A DNA stretch of 64,000 nt from Methylomagnum ishizawai (GTDB taxonomy: Bacteria; Pseudomonadota; Gammaproteobacteria; Methylococcales; Methylococcaceae), in contig NZ_AP019783.1 of assembly GCF_019670005.1 (NCBI RefSeq), positions 62,001 to 126,000 on the forward strand, given 5' to 3'. A program made the position numbers and the translations under genes. The notes below the pieces were generated by a model, which ran no database searches, was not told the DNA's origin, and worked only from the letters and a program-made list of their open reading frames with translations. Below are positions 44,955 to 54,470 of this stretch, piece after piece. The first letter of the stretch is position 1, and the number at the start of each line of letters is the position of its first letter.

Positions 44955-45776
44955 ATGACATCGACCGACCCGCCCATCCTCTCCGTCGAAAACATCGAGG
45001 TGGTCTACGACCACGCCATCCTGGCCTTGCGCGGCGTCTCGCTCGGCGTCGCGGCGGGCCGGATCGTGGCCTTGCTGGGCGCGAACGGCGCGGGCAAGAC
45101 CACCACCCTCAAGGCCATTTCCAAGCTGATCGGGGCCGAGCGCGGCGCGATCGTCGCGGGCGATATCCAATTCCAAGGGGTTTCCATCCTGGACCGGCCA
45201 CCCGACCAATTGGTCCGGGCCGGGCTGGTCCAGGTGTTGGAAGGCCGCCATTGCTTCGCCCGCCTGAGCGTCGAGGAAAACCTCCTGACCGGGGCCTTCG
45301 TCCGCAAGCCCGGACGCGCCGCGCTCAAAAGCGAACTGGAACGGGTCTACGCCTATTTCCCCCGGCTCAAGGTCCGGCGCAAAAGCCTGGCCGGGCTGAC
45401 CTCGGGCGGCGAACAGCAAATGGTGGCGATAGGCCGGGCGCTGATGGCCCATCCGCGCTTGCTGCTCTTGGACGAACCCTCGATGGGCCTGGCCCCGCAG
45501 GTGGTGGATGAAATCTTCCATATCGTGACCGAATTGAACCGGCGCGAAGGCGTCGCCGTGCTGCTGGCCGAACAAAACGCCACCCTGGCCCTGAAACACG
45601 CCCACCACGGCTATATCCTCGAAAATGGGCGGGTGGCCTTAGCGGGCAGCGCCGAGGAACTGCGCGGGCGGGACGATGTGAAGCATTTCTATCTCGGCAT
45701 GGCCGGGGAGGAACGGCGTAGTTTCAAAAGCGGCTCCGGCACGGGTCAGCGCCTGGCCGGTGATATATCCGGCTGA
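44955..45776 (+). CDS. ABC transporter ATPase, LivF-like
   Basis: Second ATPase of the importer, 273 residues. Walker A GANGAGKTT, VQVLEGRHCFARLSVEENLLTGA (Q-loop region, read in pieces), signature LTSGGEQQMVAIGRALM, Walker B LLLLDEPSMGLAP and AEQNATLAL. It has a short extra tail. It ends the run that begins at the sigma-54 promoter at 39163. Confidence 0.92.
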   Translation: MTSTDPPILSVENIEVVYDHAILALRGVSLGVAAGRIVALLGANGAGKTTTLKAISKLIGAERGAIVAGDIQFQGVSILDRPPDQLVRAGLVQVLEGRHCFARLSVEENLLTGAFVRKPGRAALKSELERVYAYFPRLKVRRKSLAGLTSGGEQQMVAIGRALMAHPRLLLLDEPSMGLAPQVVDEIFHIVTELNRREGVAVLLAEQNATLALKHAHHGYILENGRVALAGSAEELRGRDDVKHFYLGMAGEERRSFKSGSGTGQRLAGDISG

Positions 45777-45937
45777 TTATCCCCTCCCCTGTTCTCCGCC
45801 CATTTTCAAATAGTTATGGTGGTTGATTTCCGCGCCGCCGTAAACCATTCCCACATACCCCCTCTTCATCATCGACGCGCTGGCTTGGATTTTCACGATC
45901 CAGGCCGGTGTGCTTGCCCTCGGTTATAAATGAGTAG

Positions 45938-46001
45938 GTGGGCATGTATTCCGTGCCCACCGCGATGATCCGCAAATGGTGGGCATGAGTACATACCCAC
46001 C
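45938..46001. repeat. Paired GGTGGG/CCCACC inverted repeats (MITE- or REP-like)
   Basis: GGTGGGCA (45938-45945) faces TGCCCACC (45954-45961); 17 bases later GGTGGG (45979-45984) faces CCCACC (45996-46001). The two hairpins form a bipartite block typical of REP elements. The gap 45777-46240 otherwise holds no gene; it also has a micro-palindrome copy at 46110. Confidence 0.6.
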
Positions 46002-46109
46002 CTATCCCGAGCGTAGACCCCAAATCAAAATACCCTAGCAGCCCGGATGCAGCGTGGTTCCGGCACGCGTATTTAGCCCCATCGCTTGCGCCGATTTGCG
46101 CTCGCCGAT

Positions 46110-46125
46110 TGCCGCCACAGCGGCA
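46110..46125. repeat. Fifth copy of the 16-base micro-palindrome
   Basis: TGCCGCCACAGCGGCA, identical to the copy at 39094-39109. A decayed copy (TGCCGCCGAAAAGGCA) follows at 46140-46155. It is 116 bases upstream of a sigma-54 promoter. Confidence 0.85.
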
Positions 46126-46240
46126 GCCGATCACAGGATTGCCGCCGAAAAGGCAATCCATATTGGGCCAAGAGGATGAACCCTCCCCAATATCCGGCCC
46201 TATCCCTTTAAAACAAGCCAAAATCGGCAAAAACAAGGTA

Positions 46241-46256
46241 TGGCACGCCCCGTGCA
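46241..46256 (+). promoter_or_regulatory. Sigma-54 (-24/-12) promoter
   Basis: TGGCACGCCCCGTGCA with GG at 46242-46243 and GC at 46254-46255, 10 bases apart, 78 bases before the porin ATG. Third promoter of this type in the island. Confidence 0.8.
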
Positions 46257-46334
46257 ATCATGGCATCAACGATAAGAACGGGACTTACAGATAACACCGT
46301 TCAAGGTTTATCCATCCCTGCTACGGAGACCCCT

Positions 46335-47795
46335 ATGAATCCAGTTAATTCCACCCGACCTAGACCGGGCAAACCTCAATCCGCATATAAACTCAAACAA
46401 GGCTTGGGTTGTGCCTTAACCCTGGGCTTCGCATTATCTCCGGCGCTGGCAACGGCCCAGAGCGAAAGCGCCAGGATCAAGCAATTACTGGAACAAATGC
46501 AGGAATATCAGCGCCAACTCGCCGAAACCAACGCCCGCCTCCAGGCATTGGAAAAGAAAGACGCCACCAAGACGGAAACCCAGGGCAATGGGCTGGGGAA
46601 CAATGGCTATGCGAATGGCACAGCCAATGGCAATGGCAAAAAAGTCGCGTCCGATACCGCCACCGCCAAGGCCCGCAATATCCAGGAACAACCGGATGTG
46701 GAAGACCCGGCGACGGCCAAAGTGCCCAAGGAACGTTTCCTCAAAGGTTTCTACGATGGCGGGTTCACCCTGAGGACTTCGGATAACCGCTATTCGATCA
46801 CCATCAACGGCTTGGCGCAGGCACGCTATACCTTGAACCTGCCCAGCAAATATACCGGCAGCGATAGCCAAACCTTCGATTTGGCGCTGGGCAGGTTGTT
46901 TTTCTCCGGTACGGTGTTCGATCCCAACCTGTCTTATTTCTTCTTCTACCAAACCAGCACCCTCGCCAACGACAACCGGGTCGATACCATCGACTGGTGG
47001 GGTAAATATCAGCTAGGCGATTGGGGCATCAAAGCGGGCCGTATCCTGCCGCAATACTCCCGCCAATTCTATACCGATATTGGCAAATACCTGTTCATGG
47101 ATTTGCAGGCCCCGGAATATGCCTTCAGCTTGCAAAGAACCCCCGGTGCCGAGGTGATGTGGCACGCGGATAAATGGACCGTGAGCTTGACGGCGGGCAA
47201 TAGCGTCCGGGCCTTGGATTCGACCACCCAGGAAAATACCAATCTCAAGCTGGCCGGTATTGCCCGCGTGGTCTATGACGTACTCGATCCCTATACCTAT
47301 GTGCAGGAAACCATCCCCGATGTGGTGGAAAGGCCGCAGCTTTCGCTAGGGGCCGCTTTCGGCTTCAATCCGGTCGATACCAATTCCAGCCTGCAAAACA
47401 CCATCGCCGGGATGGATACCTATAACGGCACCCTCGATATCGGCTATCGCTACCAGTTGTTCAATACCGAAGCCGCGTTCTTCTGGCGGGAAGACCACCG
47501 TCCCAAAAACACCGGGCCCGGCACCAGCGATAACTATGGCTGGTATTGGCAAGCCGGGTATTTCCTCTTGCCCAAGCGGCTGGAAATCGCGGGTACCGCC
47601 AATCAAGTCCTATTCGATTTCCCGGATGGCAGTAGCTATAAGAATCAAACCATCGGTTCGGTGGGCCTGAATTATTATTTCTACGATCATAATTTCAAGC
47701 TACAAAGCGATTACAGCTATATCACCGGCGAAGATTGGAGCCATCATTCGCTTGAAGATAACCGCTTCCGCTTGCAAGGACAGGTTTATTTCTAA
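46335..47795 (+). CDS. Outer membrane porin with N-terminal coiled coil (OprP/OprO-like)
   Basis: Outer membrane protein of 486 residues. A signal peptide (ending ALATA-QSE) is followed by a short coiled coil (ARIKQLLEQMQEYQRQLAE), an Asn/Gly-rich linker and a barrel with FLKGFYDGGFTLRTSDNRY, the opening of phosphate-selective-porin-like proteins, ending in Phe (LQGQVYF). The preceding sigma-54 promoter ties it to the island, so it may admit small sulfonates or sulfones (inference). Start at 46335; GGAG 6-8 bases upstream. Confidence 0.82.
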   Translation: MNPVNSTRPRPGKPQSAYKLKQGLGCALTLGFALSPALATAQSESARIKQLLEQMQEYQRQLAETNARLQALEKKDATKTETQGNGLGNNGYANGTANGNGKKVASDTATAKARNIQEQPDVEDPATAKVPKERFLKGFYDGGFTLRTSDNRYSITINGLAQARYTLNLPSKYTGSDSQTFDLALGRLFFSGTVFDPNLSYFFFYQTSTLANDNRVDTIDWWGKYQLGDWGIKAGRILPQYSRQFYTDIGKYLFMDLQAPEYAFSLQRTPGAEVMWHADKWTVSLTAGNSVRALDSTTQENTNLKLAGIARVVYDVLDPYTYVQETIPDVVERPQLSLGAAFGFNPVDTNSSLQNTIAGMDTYNGTLDIGYRYQLFNTEAAFFWREDHRPKNTGPGTSDNYGWYWQAGYFLLPKRLEIAGTANQVLFDFPDGSSYKNQTIGSVGLNYYFYDHNFKLQSDYSYITGEDWSHHSLEDNRFRLQGQVYF

Positions 47796-47897
47796 GCGGT
47801 TGTTGCCCTGGCAACGCCGTGCTGAATCGCTGTTGATTGACGGGCAGGAGCCTTGGGTTTTTCCGCGCCACAAGGCTGTCCCGGCGCTATCCGGCCC

Positions 47898-47912
47898 TGG
47901 TATGGGAAATGC
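47898..47912 (+). promoter_or_regulatory. Weak sigma-54 promoter candidate before sfnG
   Basis: TGGTATGGGAAATGC keeps GG (47899-47900) and GC (47911-47912) 10 bases apart but differs from the consensus at two further positions. It lies 153 bases before sfnG. Confidence 0.35.
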
Positions 47913-47942
47913 CTGAACCTGTCCGCGCGATTGTTTTGGAGT

Positions 47943-47988
47943 CCAAGGCTTGCCTTGGCTGTATGTGGTTTCCAAAGCCAGCTTTGGA
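47943..47988. repeat. Two adjacent palindromes of the TCCAAAGC type
   Basis: CCAAGGC (47943-47949) with GCCTTGG (47952-47958), and TCCAAAGC (47971-47978) with GCTTTGGA (47981-47988), all arms perfect with 2-base loops. They resemble the copy at 34413-34430. They lie between the porin and sfnG; no T run follows. Confidence 0.7.
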
Positions 47989-48065
47989 CCGCCGTTGTTT
48001 TTCTTAATTAAGTTTCTTGTTTCAAATCATAACCGCCCAACCACTAAACCCAAGGAGTTAATCCC

Positions 48066-49184
48066 ATGAGTCATTCCGCCCCTCTCCACCGTCCCGGTTC
48101 CGAAGCCCTCAAATTCGCCTATTGGGTGCCCAATGTCAGCGGCGGCTTGGTGATCAGCAATATCGAGCAGCGCACCAGCTGGGATATCGATTACAACCGC
48201 AAACTGGCCCAGATCGCCGAGGCGGCGGGTTTCGAGTTCGCCCTGAGCCAAATCCGTTTCACCGCCGGTTATGGCGCGGAATATCAGCATGAATCGGTGG
48301 CTTTCACCCATGCGCTGTTGGCCGCGACCGAGAAACTCCGGGTCATCGCCGCCATCCTGCCCGGCCCCTGGCATCCGGCCTTGCTGGCCAAGCAGATCGC
48401 CACCATCGACCATCTGACCGGCGGGCGCATCGCGGTCAATATCGTCAGCGGTTGGTTCCGCGGCGAATTCACCGCCATCGGCGAGCCCTGGCTGGAACAC
48501 GACGAGCGTTATCGCCGTTCCGAGGAATTCATCCGCGCCATCAAGGGTATCTGGACCGATGACAGTTTCACTTTCCTGGGCGATTTCTACCGCTTCCACA
48601 ATTACTCGCTGAAGCCGAAACCCTTGCAGCAGCCGCATCCCCTGATCTTCCAGGGCGGCAGTTCCAGGGCGGCCCGCGATATGGCGGCCCGCGTGTCGGA
48701 TTGGTATTTCACCAACGGCGGCACGCTGGACAACATCAAGGCCCAGGTGGACGACATCCAGGCCAAGGCGGCGCAGGCGGGCCATTCGGTCAGGATCGGC
48801 GTCAACGCCTTCATCATCGCCCGCGACACCGAGGCCGAGGCCCGCGCCGTGCTGGACGAGATCATCGAGAAGGCCAACCCGGAAGCGGTGAAAGCCTTCG
48901 GCCACGAGGTGAAACAGGCGGGCAAGGCTTCGCCCGAGGGCGAGGGCAATTGGGCCAAGTCCACGTTCGAGGACTTGGTGCAGTACAACGACGGCTTCAA
49001 AACCAACCTGATCGGCACGCCCGAGCAAGTCGCCGAGCGCATCGTCGCCTTGAAGGCGGTGGGTGTGGACTTGGTGTTGGGCGGTTTCCTGCACTTCCAG
49101 GAGGAAGTCGAGTATTTCGGCAAACGGGTCCTGCCCCTGGTCCGCGAACTCGAAGCCCGCCAACCGCACAAGGCGGCGGCGTGA
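48066..49184 (+). CDS. sfnG: FMNH2-dependent dimethylsulfone monooxygenase SfnG
   Basis: Luciferase-like TIM-barrel monooxygenase, 372 residues, that oxidises dimethylsulfone to methanesulfinate with FMNH2 from a partner reductase. SfnG marks: FAYWVPNVSGGLVISNIEQRTSW at the start (read in pieces), FALSQIRFTAGYGAEYQHE, NIVSGWFRGEF, and QGGSSRAARDMAARVSDWYFTNG. AAGGAG-type ribosome site (aaggagttaatccc) before the ATG. The next gene overlaps its stop (TGATG), so the two are coupled. Confidence 0.93.
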   Translation: MSHSAPLHRPGSEALKFAYWVPNVSGGLVISNIEQRTSWDIDYNRKLAQIAEAAGFEFALSQIRFTAGYGAEYQHESVAFTHALLAATEKLRVIAAILPGPWHPALLAKQIATIDHLTGGRIAVNIVSGWFRGEFTAIGEPWLEHDERYRRSEEFIRAIKGIWTDDSFTFLGDFYRFHNYSLKPKPLQQPHPLIFQGGSSRAARDMAARVSDWYFTNGGTLDNIKAQVDDIQAKAAQAGHSVRIGVNAFIIARDTEAEARAVLDEIIEKANPEAVKAFGHEVKQAGKASPEGEGNWAKSTFEDLVQYNDGFKTNLIGTPEQVAERIVALKAVGVDLVLGGFLHFQEEVEYFGKRVLPLVRELEARQPHKAAA

Positions 49185-50374
49185 TGACGGCCCCCGGCGC
49201 TCACCATTCCGGCCCGGCGTCCGCCGCGGCCTGGTTCGAGCGGGCGGAGCGGCTGGCGGCGGAATTCGCCGCCACCGCCGTGGCCCGCGACAAGGCCGGC
49301 GGCACCGCCAAGGCCGAACGGGACCGGCTGCGCGACAGCGGCCTGTTGAATCTCATCATCCCCGCCGAATATGGCGGGCACGGCTTCGACTGGCACGACA
49401 CCTTGCGCATCGTGCGGATCATTTCCAGGGCCGATAGCGCCATGGGGCATTTGTTCGGCTTCCAGCATTTGCTGTTGGCGACCGTGCGGCTGTTCGGCGA
49501 GCAATGGCCGCATTACTACCGCGAGACCGCCCGCAACGGCTGGTTCTGGGGCAATACCCTGAATCCCCTGGACACCCGCGCCCGCATCCTGCCCGACGGC
49601 CCGGATTGGCTGATCCACGGCAGCAAAAGCTTTTGCTCGGGGGCGATGGATTCCGACCATCTGATCGTCTCGGCGCTCACCGAGGCCGGGAAGCTGGTGA
49701 TCGCGGCGGTGCCCAGCGACCGGCCCGGCATCCATATCCATGCCGATTGGGACAACATGGGCCAGCGCCAAACCGACAGCGGCAGCGTGGACTTCCACGA
49801 GGTGCGGGTCTACGACCGCGAAATCCTCCGTAGCCCCGGTCCCCTGGGCAGCGTGTTCGCCAGCCTGCGGCCCCTGATCGCCCAGTTGGTGCTGACCAAT
49901 ATCTATCTCGGCATCGGCGAGGGCGCGTTGGCCGAAGCCCGCGCCTACACCCAGAGCCAATCCCGGCCTTGGTTCCTGTCGAGCGCGCCCAGCGCCACCA
50001 AGGACCCCTATGTCTTGCAGAAATACGGGGAATTCTGGGTGGAACTGAACGCCACCGCCCTGGCGACCGACTACGCGGCGCGGCTGTTGGACGCGGCTTG
50101 GCGCCAGGAAAACGCCCTCACCGCCGCCGAACGGGCCGAAGCCGCCGTGGCCTGCGCCACCGCCAAGGTGTTGGCGACGCGGGCCGGCCTCGATGTGACC
50201 CAGCGCTTGTTCGAGGTGACAGGGGCCAGGGCCACCAGCGCCCAGGCCGGGCTGGACCGCTTCTGGCGCAACCTGCGGACCCATTCCCTGCACGATCCGG
50301 TGGATTACAAGCTGCTGGACCTGGGCGAATGGGCCTTGAACGGGCAAGCGCCGACCCCGAGTTTCTATTCCTGA
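49184..50374 (+). CDS. SfnB/SfnC/DszC-like acyl-CoA dehydrogenase-fold oxidoreductase
   Basis: Flavin enzyme of 396 residues with the acyl-CoA dehydrogenase fold: LRDSGLLNLIIPAEYGGHGF, WFWGNTLNPLD in the flavin loop, GSKSFCSGAMDSDHL and a C-terminal helical domain. Such proteins accompany SfnG and are thought to act on organosulfur compounds as flavin-dependent monooxygenases or oxidoreductases. The start ATG overlaps the sfnG stop by one base. Exact reaction unknown. Confidence 0.85.
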   Translation: MTAPGAHHSGPASAAAWFERAERLAAEFAATAVARDKAGGTAKAERDRLRDSGLLNLIIPAEYGGHGFDWHDTLRIVRIISRADSAMGHLFGFQHLLLATVRLFGEQWPHYYRETARNGWFWGNTLNPLDTRARILPDGPDWLIHGSKSFCSGAMDSDHLIVSALTEAGKLVIAAVPSDRPGIHIHADWDNMGQRQTDSGSVDFHEVRVYDREILRSPGPLGSVFASLRPLIAQLVLTNIYLGIGEGALAEARAYTQSQSRPWFLSSAPSATKDPYVLQKYGEFWVELNATALATDYAARLLDAAWRQENALTAAERAEAAVACATAKVLATRAGLDVTQRLFEVTGARATSAQAGLDRFWRNLRTHSLHDPVDYKLLDLGEWALNGQAPTPSFYS

Positions 50375-50386
50375 GGAATCCACCCC

Positions 50387-51646
50387 ATGCATTACGACAG
50401 CATCGAAACCGCCATCGAAGCGATCCGCGCCGGTGGCTTCGTGGTCGTCGCCGACGACGCCGCCCGCGAGAACGAAGGCGATTTGATCATCGCCGCCGAG
50501 AAGATCACCCCGGAACGCATGGCTTTCCTGGTGCGCCATTCCAGCGGCGTGGTCTGCGTGTCCCTGCCGGAAGAACGGGTGGACGCCCTGAACCTGCCCC
50601 CCATGGCCCCGCGCAACGACGATCCACACGGCACGGCCTTCACCGTGTCGGTGGATTTGAACAAGGGCACCAGCACCGGGATTTCCGCCGCCGACCGCAG
50701 CGCCACGATCCGCGCCTTGGCCGACCCCAAGGCCGGGGCCGCCGATTTCGCCCGGCCCGGCCATGTGTTCCCGCTCAAGGCCAAGCGCCACGGCGTCCTG
50801 GAACGGCCCGGCCACACCGAGGCGGCGGGCGATCTGGCCCGCTTGGCGGGGCTATCTCCCGCCGGGGTCCTGTGCGAATTGGTCAACGACGAGGGCGGCA
50901 TGATGCGCGGTCCCGAGTTGCGGGACTTCGCCCAGCGCCATGGCCTGCCCTACATCCGCATCGCCGATTTGATCGCCTATCGCCGCCGCAACGAGCGCCT
51001 GGTCGAACATATCGCCGAAGCGCGTTTGCCCACGGCGGCGGGCGTGTTCACGGCCCATGTCTACCGCTCGGTGCTGGATGGTTCGGAGCATCTGGCCTTG
51101 GTGAAGGGACAGGTGTCAGGCCGGGACAACGTGCTGGTGCGGGTGCATTCCGAGTGCCTGACCGGCGATGTGCTGGATTCCCTGCGCTGCGATTGCGGCA
51201 ACCAGCTCAAGCTGGCTTTGCAGAAGATCGAGCAGGCGGGCAGCGGCGTCCTGGTCTATCTGCGCGGCCACGAGGGGCGCGGCATCGGCCTCGGGCATAA
51301 GCTCCGCGCCTATGGCTTGCAGGACCGGGGCCGGGATACGGTGGAGGCCAATCTGGACCTGGGCTTGCCGGTGGATTCCAGGAGCTACGACGTGGGGGCG
51401 CAAATCCTCACCGACCTCGGCATCACCACCCTGCGCCTGATGAGCAACAACCCGGCCAAGTTCACCGAACTGGCGGGCTACCGGCTCAAGATCGTCGGGC
51501 GCGTGCCGCTGGAGCCCGCGCCCAACCGCGAGAACATCGTCTATCTCAGGACCAAGTCGGAAAAGATGGGCCATTTGCTCAACCTGGACGCGCTGCCCTG
51601 GGAAACCCACACCGAACACCAGCGGCCCACGGCGGCGGGCGAATGA
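50387..51646 (+). CDS. ribBA: Bifunctional 3,4-DHBP synthase / GTP cyclohydrolase II (RibBA)
   Basis: Makes both riboflavin precursors; 419 residues, normal length. N-terminal RibB domain with ARENEGDLI and [13 protein letters not shown]-terminal RibA domain with the zinc cysteines in [20 protein letters not shown] and the [14 protein letters not shown] loop. It sits 12 bases after an SfnB/C-like gene and 33 bases before ssuD, inside the sulfur operon, which points to flavin supply for the FMNH2-dependent enzymes. No FMN riboswitch is seen. Confidence 0.94.
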   Translation: MHYDSIETAIEAIRAGGFVVVADDAARENEGDLIIAAEKITPERMAFLVRHSSGVVCVSLPEERVDALNLPPMAPRNDDPHGTAFTVSVDLNKGTSTGISAADRSATIRALADPKAGAADFARPGHVFPLKAKRHGVLERPGHTEAAGDLARLAGLSPAGVLCELVNDEGGMMRGPELRDFAQRHGLPYIRIADLIAYRRRNERLVEHIAEARLPTAAGVFTAHVYRSVLDGSEHLALVKGQVSGRDNVLVRVHSECLTGDVLDSLRCDCGNQLKLALQKIEQAGSGVLVYLRGHEGRGIGLGHKLRAYGLQDRGRDTVEANLDLGLPVDSRSYDVGAQILTDLGITTLRLMSNNPAKFTELAGYRLKIVGRVPLEPAPNRENIVYLRTKSEKMGHLLNLDALPWETHTEHQRPTAAGE

Positions 51647-51679
51647 ATCCATGCCTCCCAACAGCCACGAGCAACGCCC

Positions 51680-52822
51680 ATGAACATCTTCTGGTTCCTT
51701 CCCACCAACGGCGATGGCCGTTACCTCAACACGCCGCAGGGTGCCCGCGCGGTCGATTTCGCCTATCTGCGCCAGATCGCCCAGGCCGCCGACAGCCTGG
51801 GCTATGGCGGGGTGCTGATCCCCACCGGCATCACCTGCGAGGATTCCTGGGTGGTGGCGTCCTCGCTGATTCCCGCCACCGAGCGGCTGCGGTTCCTGGT
51901 CGCGGTGCGGCCCGGCCTGACCTCGCCCACGGTGGCGGCCCGCATGGCCTCGACCCTGGACCGGCTGTCGGGCGGACGGGTGCTCATCAACGTGGTGGCG
52001 GGCGGCGATCCGGTCGAATTGGCCGGGGATGGCCTGTTCCTCGGCCATGACCAGCGCTACGCCCTCACCCACGAATTCCTGACCGTGTGGAAAGCCTTGT
52101 TGGCGGGCGAGACCGTGGATTTCCAAGGCCAATATATCCGGGTCGAGGGAGCCAAGCTGCCGTTCCCGCCGGTGCAGAAGCCACATCCACCGCTGTATAT
52201 CGGCGGCTCCTCCGCCGCCGGACACCGGCTGGCGGCGGAACAGATCGATCATTACCTGAGCTGGGGCGAACCCCCGGCGGAAGTGGCCCGCAAAATCGAG
52301 GATGTCGGGATCAGGGCCGGGCTGGCCGGGCGCTCGGTGCGCTTCGGGCTCAGGGTGCATATCATCGTGCGGGACACCACCGAACAGGCTTGGGCGGCGG
52401 CGCGGGCCTTGATCCGCCATGTCGATGACGAGGCCATCGCCACCGCCCGCCGCGCCTACGAGCGCTCCGATTCCGAAGGCCAACGGCGCATGACCAAGCT
52501 GCACGGCGGTTCCCGCGACCAGCTCGAAGTCGCGCCCAATTTATGGGCGGGGGTGGGGCTGGTGCGCGGCGGGGCGGGCACGGCCTTGGTCGGCGATCCC
52601 GAAACCGTGGCGGCGCGGCTCAAGGAATACGCCGATCTCGGCATCGAAACCTTCGTGCTGTCCGGCTATCCGCATCTGGAAGAAGCCTACCGGGTCGCCG
52701 AATCGCTGTTCCCGCTGTTGCCGGTGACGCCGCCCGCGCCGCAGGCCCAGGCCGAGCCGGTGTTCCACCTCAGTCCGGTGGGCGATACCGGCAAGGTCCA
52801 ACTCCGGGCCCGGACCGGCTGA
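51680..52822 (+). CDS. ssuD: FMNH2-dependent alkanesulfonate monooxygenase (SsuD/MsuD-like)
   Basis: Luciferase-like enzyme, 380 residues, that cleaves alkanesulfonates to aldehyde and sulfite. SsuD marks: [16 protein letters not shown] at the start, [24 protein letters not shown]-type [15 protein letters not shown], and [27 protein letters not shown]. Whether it prefers methanesulfonate (MsuD) or longer sulfonates cannot be told. Together with SfnG and the reductase it completes dimethylsulfone to sulfite. Confidence 0.93.
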   Translation: MNIFWFLPTNGDGRYLNTPQGARAVDFAYLRQIAQAADSLGYGGVLIPTGITCEDSWVVASSLIPATERLRFLVAVRPGLTSPTVAARMASTLDRLSGGRVLINVVAGGDPVELAGDGLFLGHDQRYALTHEFLTVWKALLAGETVDFQGQYIRVEGAKLPFPPVQKPHPPLYIGGSSAAGHRLAAEQIDHYLSWGEPPAEVARKIEDVGIRAGLAGRSVRFGLRVHIIVRDTTEQAWAAARALIRHVDDEAIATARRAYERSDSEGQRRMTKLHGGSRDQLEVAPNLWAGVGLVRGGAGTALVGDPETVAARLKEYADLGIETFVLSGYPHLEEAYRVAESLFPLLPVTPPAPQAQAEPVFHLSPVGDTGKVQLRARTG

Positions 52823-52823
52823 A

Positions 52824-52844
52824 TTCCCAGGGCGCGCTTGGGAA
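52824..52844. repeat. TTCCCA...TGGGAA inverted repeat after ssuD
   Basis: TTCCCA (52824-52829) faces TGGGAA (52839-52844) directly after the ssuD stop. It belongs with the copies at 36048 and 39018. It could end the sfnG-ssuD transcript, though there is no T run. The region to 53013 includes an AT-rich stretch that should hold the promoter of the activator gene. Confidence 0.5.
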
Positions 52845-53013
52845 CCCGCCGCCAGCCGGGCCGGGCGGAACGGGCGCGGGATGGCACACCGCGTCCGGGG
52901 TTTTTATATCCAAGCCGCATATTGATCGTTATTTTTATTCCTTATTGCCAGCACGGTCGCGTGTTAGTGTGTTTTTCCCGTTTCCTTCCGACGCAAACAC
53001 ACGGTTCAAAAAC

Positions 53014-54192
<1,179 letters not shown>

Positions 54193-54239
54193 GCGGGCCT
54201 GTGGGTTGGAGCCCCAAGATCAACGGCGGGCACAAAAAA

Positions 54240-54262
54240 GCCCGGCATCAAGCCGGGCTTTT
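54240..54262. terminator. Bidirectional intrinsic terminator
   Basis: Arms GCCCGGC (54240-54246) and GCCGGGC (54252-54258), 5-base loop, TTTT on the plus side and six A on the other, so it ends both sfnR and the minus-strand tRNA transcript. Confidence 0.85.
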
Positions 54263-54273
54263 CTGTTTTAGGC

Positions 54274-54319
54274 TGGCGTCCCCAGGGGGATTCGAACCCC
54301 CGTCGCCGCCGTGAGAGGG
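54274..54319 (-). other. tRNA-Glu(CTC) 3' fragment: attachment site of an integrative element
   Basis: On the minus strand these 46 bases read as the 3' part of a tRNA-Glu: anticodon loop CTCTCAC (anticodon CTC), stem GGCGG, T arm around TTCGAAT, acceptor TGGGGAC, discriminator G and encoded CCA. The 5' half (a GTCCCCA start, D arm, 5' anticodon stem) is absent; the upstream sequence does not pair with GGCGG beyond CC. A tyrosine integrase gene starts 152 bases away. This is what integration at a tRNA 3' end leaves on the distal side. Confidence 0.85.
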
Positions 54320-54426
54320 TGAAGACTAAATCTCCAAGGGTCCGTCAGTGTCCATGTAAATCATTGTAATAATGAATTTAAATCTATCCGTGTCTATAAT
54401 TGTCTTCCGTAAATCTTCCAGGTTTT

Positions 54427-54454
54427 TTCCCTAAATTTTCCCTAAATTCCCTAA
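54427..54454 (+). repeat. Tandem TTCCCTAAATT repeats before the integrase
   Basis: Two perfect head-to-tail copies (54427-54437, 54438-54448) and a shortened third (54447-54454). They are possible arm-type integrase or excisionase sites, or an integrase operator. The ribosome site of the integrase lies a few bases further on. Confidence 0.65.
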
Positions 54455-54470
54455 GCGGATGGAGGCACAC

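Noticed and set aside
47809-47823. TGGCAACGCCGTGCT as a sigma-54 promoter before sfnG
   Set aside because: Only 9 bases separate GG and GC; the sigma-54 spacing is strict. The sequence is part of a GTTGCC/GGCAAC hairpin.
50375-50386. FMN riboswitch before ribBA
   Set aside because: Only 12 bases separate ribBA from the previous gene, and no such fold is possible there.
54274-54360. Complete tRNA-Glu gene
   Set aside because: The 5' acceptor strand, D arm and 5' anticodon stem cannot be found; only the 3' 46 bases match.
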